From Branchiostoma belcheri (taxonomy: Eukaryota; Chordata; Leptocardii; Amphioxiformes; Branchiostomatidae), in NCBI RefSeq assembly GCF_001625305.1, contig NW_017802791.1:5516-69515 (forward strand): 64,000 nt of DNA, written 5' to 3'. Numbering within the stretch: position 1 is the stretch's first letter; the number at the start of each line of letters is the position of its first letter. A program made the position numbers and the translations under genes. This document shows positions 58,276-64,000 of this stretch, in pieces. A model generated the notes under the pieces. It was given only the letters and a program-made list of their open reading frames with translations, had not been told where the DNA came from and made no database searches.

Positions 58276-58496
58276 AATAATGTACTAACACAAGTAGTCA
58301 ACACTTTTGTATGAGCAACTTAAAAACGGTTGAACATGACGAAGACTTTACCAATTTTCATTGATATGTAAAACGACATAACTAAAGGTAATTCCGGATG
58401 GTAAGATAACTCCAAAGAAATTGCTACTGTTACCTATGTGGTGTCAGGACGGGGTTCTAGGTACTTGAGAGTTCTACGCGCAGTCCTCCCTTTCAG

Positions 58497-58925
58497 TTTA
58501 ACCCCATCTAGACCGGGCTTTTTTGGGCTTGGTGGGACGGGGGGGGGGGGGCGTCATTTGACCCCCCCCTCAGAACTCGCGAACAGTATGTCGTATGACC
58601 ACCAAATGTAAAGAGAATGGTGAACTAGTAAAAATTTATCATATCTACAATTTTCATGTCGTTATGGCGTATTATGACGTCATTAATGTGATTTTATTGG
58701 CTAAAACCGTCTAGATAGGTTATTCCCTGAAAACTAAATGGTATACAACATAACTTTACCAAAAGTGTTTATGAAAGAATATAGGGTGTACTAAGTCTTA
58801 TGTGTCCCATAGCAACACCGGTGACGTCATAAAATGACGTCATGCATATTTAAGCTATCCGCCATTTTGGATCATCAATCTTGAATTTTTTTTTTCAGGA
58901 CAAAGCCTAAAATACATTTTAGGTT
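58497..58925. mobile_element. CTAGAC-ended DNA transposon, rearranged copy
   Basis: AACCCCATCTAGACCGGGCT mirrored by ACCGTCTAGATAGGTTATT near 58720. The section after that (GCATATTTAAGCTATCCGCC, ATTTTGGATCATCAATCTTG) belongs to the interior of the copy at 14039-14647. Confidence 0.65.
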
Positions 58926-60084
58926 TAAATTTGTAGATCCATTAGTAGATGGCCTCCTGAACACCGCGCAACCTTGGTTAACGTATTTGCCTGTATATAA
59001 TGCTAGGAGGTACAAAATGTATGTGTACGTAGGAAATTGCATTGTGTAATGATGCTACCACATATAACTTTGCTACCTGTAATTCATATCATATACAAGC
59101 ATACAATTCTCAAACCTGCATATTAAAACATTTAATTCCGCTTCATGGCACCCATAAAGATGAAGAACCTTTGGCCAAATGTCCTAAATGATAAGTAAGG
59201 TTACATTTCCAAAGCAAATGCATAATATTTACTTTGTACAAAAGTGGAATACAAAAATTACTGCTCAGTTTATTCTTACTAAAACATTGCTAACATAACC
59301 AGCCTCTCCAACTCTTTGTTTGTTTGTTTGTTTGTTTATTCGTATATAATCAGAGAGAAGAACAATAAAATGAACATATTACAGTAAAATAGGATATGCA
59401 GGGGAAAGATAAGAAGCCATAATGTCTTGTCCGTGATCTTCCCCCGACTAAATTAATTGACAACTGTAATAATGGTAATAATAAATAACAATAAATAATT
59501 GAAAAATTTGATCAATATGATAACGATAACAAATCAAATAGTAACAATAAATAACAAAAGTAATTGGTAAAAAAAACGTTAATTAGAAATGATATGTTAA
59601 AAAAATAAGTCCTGAAACTTGTAAACGCCACAGGGTGTCTGCTACATCACCAATTACCATGGTGACAGACGTCTGGTCTAGATTTTAACCTGTGTTTTGA
59701 GAAAAAGAAGGAACAGTCTGAGAGCAATTTTTCTTCTGCGAAAGTAAAAAATAATAATCGATACTACATTACAGAATGAGCACATAGTGTAGATCGGTAG
59801 ATGGCGCTAAAACCTAAACTCTTTACCGATAAATACCAAGAGAGGCAAGTTTGACTACAATAACATCATCAACCTAACACAGACTGTGCAACTTAAGTTT
59901 TATTTTTTCTTGAAGCAGTGTCTATATTGTCAGTTTTGGTTAATATAAAGCTACATATATGTATTATCATATGCTCATATTTGAAGCAATGATAGCGTAA
60001 AATACGTTCCGATTTTAAAATTTCCAATTTCAAAAGTACCATGTACCAACCAAAGAACGATAGATAAATATTATGTTGTCGTGG
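58926..60084. other. Intergenic, no gene seen
   Basis: AT-rich, with a GTTT run at 59315-59340 that may mark a LINE tail. Nothing else recognised. Confidence 0.4.
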
Positions 60085-60310
60085 GGTCGTGTGGCGTAGC
60101 AGCAGCGTTCTCGACTCGGAAGCCGGGTTCGAGTCCTGACATGCCACCGATCTTGTGCCCTTGGGAAAGGCACTTAACACGACTTTTCTCACTTAAGTCA
60201 AGTGAAAATGAGTATTGCCTTGTCCTGTATTCGTCCTCTGCGTTGGTAGCGGCATAAAATAAGTTGATATAACTTGAGTGTGCTGTCACCATGTCTATTC
60301 ATGAATCGTT
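60085..60310 (+). mobile_element. tRNA-derived SINE, copy 3 (most complete)
   Basis: GTGTGGCGTAGCAGCAGCGT, CCGGGTTCGAGTCCTGACAT, CTTGTGCCCTTGGGAAAGGC, ACTTAACACGACTTTTCTCA, then the shared tail GAAAATGAGTATTGCCTTGT and AAAATAAGTTGATATAACTT. Confidence 0.85.
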
Positions 60311-60599
60311 GGAATCTGTAGCGATAGTACACACCACAGCTCCGATATGGCTCCCATATGGCGCCCATTGTTTAGAACGGTTGCCACAAGCTCGCGTGTC
60401 TACACGTTGTTAACCAAAGAGCAATCTTCAACTTGAAGGCCTTGGTGAGATGCAGCCGCATGAAAAGTGCCCAATTTGTTGCGGCTCGACTGATGTGCTC
60501 TTCACCCGGAAGAGATGATCCGCATGTTTTATAGATGGGCTGTTCGATCGCACGGTTCCAATGCTTTTGGTGAGGCAGTGTATGCACATAACCGTATGC

Positions 60600-61050
60600 A
60601 GTGTACGCAAGAAACCTACAGTGGGGGGCGCTGGAAGACAGACGTAGAATGTCCAGACTGTGCATGATGTACAAAATGACTCATAAACTGGTGGACGTAC
60701 CAACTACTAAGTATCTGATACCAGCCCAGAAAAGAACAAGAAACAGTCATGCCTTCAAATATCAGAGTTATCAACCAAGAATTGTTCAAGAGGTGTTCAA
60801 AAACTCGTATTTCCCCAGAACTATCGTAGACTGGAACTCGTTGCCACCAAGCACAGTTGGGGCATCATCACTAGAAAGCTTTAAACAACTCCTGCAATCA
60901 AATGTGCAAAGATTGAGTGTTACAAGTCGTTATGCCGGTTATGCCGGCTATACTGATACAGATACAGAACCGAATGTATATGACCGGGAGCAAGGTCGGC
61001 TGTGGTTGCCTCGTGTTCAGCGATTGTCGGCAGGTGTTCGGGAGTAGGTT
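60600..61050 (+). pseudogene. Non-LTR retrotransposon ORF2 C-terminal remnant
   Basis: The 148-residue frame reads LQWGALEDRRRMSRLCMMYK, LVDVPTTKYLIPAQKRTRNS, HAFKYQSYQP, SYFPRTIVDWNSLPPSTVGA and SLESFKQLL. The order RRxxxRLxxMYK to FPRTxxxWNSLP is the end of CR1/L2-clade polyproteins. A GATACAGATACAGAA tail follows. It is 5'-truncated and the best copy of this family in the window. Confidence 0.8.
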
Positions 61051-61194
61051 TACTTATCAACGGTCGGGACAGGGTTGGAAGTCCAATTTTAGTCAAATTT
61101 GATTCAAATAGAAAGGTAGGCGTGGCCTAAATATGTTATTTTGCTCTTACATGATATCGTTATTTTTTTTCCTTTCTTCGTTATACTAGGGACA

Positions 61195-61260
61195 TATCAT
61201 TACAAAATGGTACTCATCTTCAACTTTGTCTTTGCAGTAATACATGTGGTACACAGGCAG
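61195..61260 (-). mobile_element. LINE zinc-knuckle fragment
   Basis: Minus strand reads YYCKDKVEDEYHFVMICP, similar to the knuckle region of the other LINE ends. Short and adjacent to a SINE in the same orientation. Confidence 0.5.
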
Positions 61261-61295
61261 CTGTTGCTGGTGTTGTGTCCCACACATAAAAACAA

Positions 61296-61440
61296 ATGCA
61301 GGACAGACAATACTCATTTTTCCTTGAGTTAAGTGAGGAAAGTCGTGTAAAGTGCCTTTCCCAAGGGCACAAGATCGGTGGCATGTCAGGACTCGAACCC
61401 GGGACCTTCCGGTTACGCCATAAGAGCCCACTAGCTTGCA
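61296..61440 (-). mobile_element. tRNA-derived SINE, copy 4 (reversed)
   Basis: Minus strand has GGTCCCGGGTTCGAGTCCTG, ACATGCCACCGATCTTGTGC, CCTTGGGAAAGGCACTTTAC and AAAATGAGTATTGTCTGTCC. Confidence 0.8.
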
Positions 61441-61449
61441 CTACTCTTG

Positions 61450-62096
61450 TCATTCTATTGTACGACCAGCTGCATGCTACACCGATGATGCATTATTGAC
61501 AAAAAACGTGCTTCTTTGCGAACTTAATTAATTCCTAAAGTTAAATAACTGGTGAAAGTGTTCCAAATTTACAGAATTACATCGATTTAACGGTATTACT
61601 GGCAATACACTACAACAATAACGAATATAATTTAATAATTTATAATAAACACTACAAATAAGAAATAAAGTAGCAAGGCTATTATAACCGGATCTAATTA
61701 CAGCTTTCTCATCCGCAATCGTACTAATAGAACGAGAATTTAATTGCTTTGCCAAAAATTACAAAACTAAAAACGCAGCATTCATTACATTGTTGCTGGT
61801 TCTCCATTAAAATATTAATGAATGTCTAATAGTATCTATCTATTTCATATCTATCTATCTATCCATCTATCTATCCATCTATTTAAATATCTATCTCTAT
61901 TTATCTTTCTATTTATCTAGCTATCAATCTCTAGTTACCTATGTATATGCTACCCATGTATCTTCATAATTCAACGAGAATTAGCTATTTCAGCCGCATA
62001 GAACGTAGCCCCTGACAACAGTTGGGACACAGGAAAGTTGAGATATTTTGTGAATGTGGTTTCTCTTGTCGTTTTCCATACCAGTAATATATGACT
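61450..62096. other. Intergenic, no gene; TATC microsatellite
   Basis: A TATC/CATC microsatellite runs from about 61835 to 61930. Otherwise AT-rich and featureless. Confidence 0.5.
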
Positions 62097-62400
62097 AGAA
62101 AGGTAGATATTTGCTCGGAAGCAAATACAGCATATTTCAGTCCATACTCTCATTCCAAGATAGATTGTTCCATATCCACTATGAAAATTCCATGTAGTGC
62201 TCCTCAATATTAGTGCTTACGCCCCCCCCCCTCCATTCAGTGCTTTTCGGTAAGAGTGATCTTGAAATCCCCGTATAGCGCCTTTAAGGATCGCCCAAGG
62301 ATAGAATCCATTTCAAGAAATGACAAGAGAAGAAGGAGAAGGACAAGAATGAGGAGAAGAAACATGAGGAACAAGACTGGCAATGAAAACATACATTGCC
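62097..62400 (-). mobile_element. Helitron/Helentron-like element, copy 4 (5' end lost)
   Basis: The left side reads CTAGAAAGGTAG, then the hairpin ATTTGCTCGGAAGCAAAT, then ATATTTCAGTCCATAC, the reverse of the 3' end of copy 1. The reversed pyrimidine tract (GAGAAGAAGGAGAAGGACAA) follows. No matching 5' repeat is seen. Confidence 0.6.
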
Positions 62401-62459
62401 ATGGCAACGGTGGTTGCTGTTATGGTTATTGTTTGCATGGCACTGCCATCATTTCATGA

Positions 62460-63250
62460 TTTTGAGGAAGACTTGGTACCTGTTAAGTCTAGATAGACAC
62501 TCCTCCCCTGATAGTGTAGTGAACGAGCCCTGGGGTCACAGAAAGTAGGGCCATCCAGGGAAGAGAGATATTCCCAAGGGTTTCCAGGAATGTGGACATT
62601 CATGCCTGTAGACAAAATGCCTGTACCATTCCTAGAATCCTTGCAAACCGCACACAATACTGTTAGGCTCTTCACTGAGACGTCACCAAAAACAATATTT
62701 CAGCTCATACCATGGTACCAAGGATTCCCTTGTATAAGCTGGCACAAACAGGTGCTGTCAGCGGCGGAACAAACATTCGCGCCAGACGGTTGAGTTTGCG
62801 CACCCTCTTCAATTACCTTTTCTGATGTTTATTTGCTTTTAAGAGTATAATTACAGGGCTAATCATACGGTTAATTAACTTACGGAGGTGGAGATTGCCA
62901 ACAGACGGTGCCCATGTTCTTTAAGTGGATGGAAATGTCACACGTGTTTACTGCAGATTCTATCAAAAGTCCGTTAAGTTTAAAATAGATTTTATCTGTC
63001 TGCACTAGTCTGCTTTTGATATCACGGGAAGCGTTTCTTTGGTTTGTTTTTCGTGAACTAATTTTCTCAAATGCTACATAAATAGTACCATACATAATGT
63101 TTGTTCAAAGTTATATCCCAAAACAATATAATGAAATCTAGCTATGATATGAATTCAAAGATTTAAAATAGATTTTATCTGTCTCTACTAGGCTGCTTTG
63201 TCACCAGAATAAACATTTTAGTGATTGCTTTTGGTGTAACAGCTATAGAT
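62460..63250. other. No convincing gene; weak minus-strand frame
   Basis: A minus-strand frame (62675-62454) reads DSRNGTGILSTGMNVHIPGN, and a neighbouring frame CSAADSTCLCQLIQGNPWYH. They look less random than most but match no family I know. No start or splice pair of plausible spacing links them. Confidence 0.25.
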
Positions 63251-63251
63251 C

Positions 63252-63530
63252 GGTGCAATAGCTCAATTGGTAGAGTGCTCGCTTTGTAACCGGGAAGTCG
63301 TGAGTTCAAACTCCGGCCGGGTCATACCAAAGACTTTAAAAATGGTACACACTTCTGTCTCTGCTTAGCACTCAGTATATATGAGAAAGAGTGTGGGAAG
63401 GTCAAACACACAGCACTACCAGTGGACTAGACCCCTGCTGTAGTGCATTGCACAATTGTGTGTCGCCCAAGGGCTACTAAATGGAGATGGGCACCACCCT
63501 ACGCTCGGGCACGAGCACGGGAGACCTTCT
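63252..63530 (+). mobile_element. tRNA-derived SINE, second family
   Basis: GTGCAATAGCTCAATTGGTA is a good A box and GAGTTCAAACTCCGG a B-box region. CTTTGTAAC gives a would-be UGU anticodon. The acceptor and T stems do not pair, and a non-tRNA body (AAAGACTTTAAAAATGGTAC, then GTGTCGCCCAAGGGCTACTA) follows, so this is a SINE, not a functional tRNA-Thr gene. Confidence 0.65.
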
Positions 63531-64000
63531 TCTTCATCTTTTGGTGTAATACTTATTCTATTTCGTGAAGTTAACATGTATGGTGTCGTACAAAACGGCC
63601 CCTCGTAGTTAATGCAAAATCTCGGAATGAAATTAAGGTTTGATATGCAGTGTAAATAAAACATAAGGCATCACAAACTTTGTACATGTCTGTATGTGTC
63701 CACAAGGGGAAAGGTTCAGCAAATCCCCGGTTCTAAATAAATCCATAGTCACCGTAAAATGACATTAAGCAAAATGTTGTTCATAATGAGATGAATAGGC
63801 GCTTTGGAGCACTTAGAAATAAGTGCTTTTTATTTTACGTTTAAGCCAGACTCGCGACTAAATCTGACGACCTTTACCTTTACTTAACAGGCAGATCTCT
63901 AGTTTTATTGGCATAAAAAGCTCAAGTAATCCCCCATGTGATGATTGTTTGTTATGTTTCTATTAAGTCTTATACGTGTATAAGTACTTAACCCTACCTA
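63531..64000. other. Intergenic, nothing recognised
   Basis: AT-rich sequence to the window edge without coding or repeat signal that I can identify. Confidence 0.4.

Noticed and set aside
62454..62800. Two neighbouring minus-strand frames that look protein-like (CSAADSTCLCQLIQGNPWYH and NGTGILSTGMNVHIPGN)
   Set aside because: No known family, and the only splice-like pair would give an intron of about 35 bp, too short; kept only as a weak note.
63252..63328. Possible tRNA-Thr (UGU) gene
   Set aside because: A- and B-box regions are recognisable but acceptor and T stems fail to pair, and a SINE body follows.

Overview
The window looks like chordate nuclear DNA from a cephalochordate (amphioxus, Branchiostoma-like). 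This is inferred from three things. The protein-coding exons match animal families (a BOD1/BOD1L1 gene, a BDH1/HSD-type short-chain dehydrogenase and a death-domain plus ankyrin-repeat protein). Introns are GT-AG and phase-consistent. The intergenic and intronic DNA is dense with small DNA transposons, non-LTR and Penelope-like fragments, tRNA-derived SINEs and the recurring word TACATGTA. The N run at 36752-36771 shows that this is a draft assembly. No bacterial or viral gene blocks are present.

Layout. At 1-994 (minus strand) lie the first three coding exons of a membrane-anchored short-chain dehydrogenase; the gene continues off the left edge. It is divergent from, and 2.4 kb away from, a large plus-strand gene that fills most of the window. 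This is a BOD1L1 homologue of 15 coding exons, 3398-44914, encoding about 1,570 residues. Its N-terminus is a COMPASS-Shg1/BOD1 domain spread over exons 1-4. It is followed by a long, charged, repetitive, probably disordered region and ends in an arginine/serine-rich tail. All exon junctions keep one reading frame, except for the gap inside exon 13, where the estimated gap length breaks the frame.

Intron 8 of BOD1L1 (16892-26440) hosts a complete, apparently single-exon gene on the same strand (19132-21408, 758 residues). It has an N-terminal death domain, a basic linker and about eleven ankyrin repeats, the last six nearly uniform. Intron 13 hosts a roughly 3.65-kb foldback structure (38939-42592). 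Its two arms are inverted copies of each other, and each arm contains a tandem array of about 184-bp units. Other introns carry an 89-bp minisatellite (intron 2), a CTCA microsatellite (intron 9), a 43-bp minisatellite (intron 10), MITEs sitting within a few bases of splice donors, a Penelope-like GIY-YIG fragment with an inverted duplication (intron 6), and several Helitron/Helentron-like non-autonomous elements.

From 44915 to 64000 I find no convincing protein-coding gene. The region is a patchwork of MITEs, non-LTR retrotransposon 3' ends, SINEs, microsatellites and long AT-rich stretches with nothing recognisable. The most unusual items are the foldback element with tandem-array arms, the Helentron-like elements whose two ends covary between copies, and the intron-nested death-domain/ankyrin gene. 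Family names rest on motif recognition by eye; no database search was possible.
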